DNA of 64,000 bases, from the NCBI RefSeq assembly GCF_000016065.1, contig NC_009092.1, positions 496,001-560,000 on the forward strand, in the 5' to 3' direction. Numbering within the stretch: position 1 is the stretch's first letter; every line of letters begins with the position of its first letter. A program made the translations under genes and the position numbers. The notes beneath the pieces were generated by a model. That model saw only the letters and a program-made list of their open reading frames with translations. It made no database searches and had not been told where the DNA came from. This stretch comes from Shewanella loihica PV-4 (lineage in GTDB: Bacteria > Pseudomonadota > Gammaproteobacteria > Enterobacterales > Shewanellaceae). Shown in pieces: positions 63,225-64,000 of this stretch.

Positions 63225-64000
63225 GTGACTAACTACAAGATACAAAAACATTTTTCGCTAATTTTAGGGGTTGTTTTATTAGGCCTGACCACAGGTTGTG
63301 CCACCTCTTATAAGGTTGACCCTGAGCTGGTAAGCCAGTTTAAACCTGAGGCGACGCCGACTCAGGAGCAAACTTTCGTCTATGTGATCCGCGGTGCTAA
63401 CTTTCAGGGGGGCGCCCGCGGTGCCTGGGTAGCGGCTAACAAAGATGTGGTTGCCGATCTCTCTAACGGCAGTCATACCCTGTTAAAGTTGGCAACCGGG
63501 CTTAACTCTGTGCATCTGGTGCAGGGGCTGGTGGGCTTCGGTTATAGCCGGGTAGATAATCGTCCCGGTGAGACAGTGTATCTGACCATAGACTACACCA
63601 CGGGCAAGATGAAGGAGGTCGAGCGTGACCTTGGTGTCTCCATGATCATGCAGACCAAGAAGGCCAAAGATATCGGTGCGCCGAGAAAGAACGATGCCTA
63701 CGATAACCTGTTGGCCAATCCCGCCTTGCTGGGCTTTCCCGTGATGAAGACCGGCGTCGAGCCGATTAAACCCGATGAGCACTCGGCGGTGATCAACTTC
63801 TATCGCATGGAGACGCTGATCGGCGAGGTGCCTTTCGATATCTGGTCTGAAACCGGTTATGTGGGTAGTACCAAGGCGGGCACCTATTTTCAGGTGAGAG
63901 TCACTCCGGGCAAGCACACCTTCGTATCACTCTCCGAGCGTTATTCCGTGCTCGAAGCCGAGGTCGAGGCGGGCAAGGAGTATGTGGTCGAGTACGATGT
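63225..64000 (+). CDS. Lipoprotein with two DUF2846-like domains, truncated at the window end
   Basis: The GTG start at 63225 follows GAGGGAAC. The lipobox TTGC gives acylation at about Cys 25. Two similar halves follow: one with TFVYVIRGANFQGGARGAW (about 49-67) and one with VINFYRMETLIGEVPFDIW (about 188-206), each continuing through a glycine-rich hairpin, a GxHT strand and an acidic-x-YVxxxY end. This is the DUF2846-like pattern of surface lipoproteins. At least 258 residues are in the window and the C-terminus is missing. Confidence 0.82.
   Translation, partial: MTNYKIQKHFSLILGVVLLGLTTGCATSYKVDPELVSQFKPEATPTQEQTFVYVIRGANFQGGARGAWVAANKDVVADLSNGSHTLLKLATGLNSVHLVQGLVGFGYSRVDNRPGETVYLTIDYTTGKMKEVERDLGVSMIMQTKKAKDIGAPRKNDAYDNLLANPALLGFPVMKTGVEPIKPDEHSAVINFYRMETLIGEVPFDIWSETGYVGSTKAGTYFQVRVTPGKHTFVSLSERYSVLEAEVEAGKEYVVEYD

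Overview
The window looks like the chromosome of a moderately GC-rich marine gammaproteobacterium, most likely a Shewanella. This rests on the gene families present (RraB, RapA, DUF2999, a DUF3530 protein, groESL behind a sigma-32 promoter, many signalling proteins, a hemerythrin-tailed chemoreceptor, a chromosomal Qnr relative) and on overall codon and base use. I saw no rRNA or tRNA gene, no complete insertion sequence and no CRISPR array. The first gene (probably a mechanosensitive-channel-type protein) and the last gene (a lipoprotein) run off the window.

Layout. 0-5 kb: small membrane proteins, then a zinc-uptake cluster of a small CxxC secreted protein, a histidine-rich outer-membrane barrel, a ZnuA-type binding protein and a ZnuB-type permease, with no ATPase gene alongside. 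5-11 kb: PlsC-like acyltransferase, RraB, a response regulator-CheC protein paired with a PAS-GGDEF cyclase, a crotonase behind a FadR-like site, a YqhA-family membrane protein with a CRP-like site, and a DUF3530 protein. 11-23 kb: RapA, a PIN-PhoH ATPase, a 1230-residue hybrid histidine kinase and a secreted zinc metalloprotease. 22.6-33 kb: small envelope proteins, a c-type cytochrome lipoprotein, an RND pump with its divergent LysR regulator, then a MATE transporter co-directional with a Qnr-type pentapeptide protein. 33-35 kb: groES-groEL.

35.1-41.5 kb is an accessory island. It begins with a decayed duplication of the groEL 3' flank. It then holds a visibly AT-rich, overlapping three-gene operon (GHKL ATPase, STAS-like DUF4325 protein, two-helix membrane protein), a NYN-LOTUS protein, a DnaJ-type zinc-finger membrane protein, about 0.8 kb of palindrome-rich non-coding DNA, and a hipBA toxin-antitoxin pair. 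The hipBA promoter has four operators spaced exactly 50 bp apart. The three-gene operon is my best candidate for an undescribed system.

41.5-64 kb returns to core-like content: Sel1 protein, Omp85-type barrel with a DUF3108-like partner, cold-shock/Excalibur fusion, an ArsR-thioredoxin-permease cassette with a clear operator, S9 peptidase, chemoreceptor with hemerythrin tail, a 36-residue Cys-rich protein, an AGCS amino-acid symporter behind a tandem glycine riboswitch, a SulP transporter, a flavin reductase, an M24 peptidase and the truncated lipoprotein.

Gene boundaries are reliable where a Shine-Dalgarno site or operon spacing decides the start. Function calls come from recalled family motifs, not from database searches.
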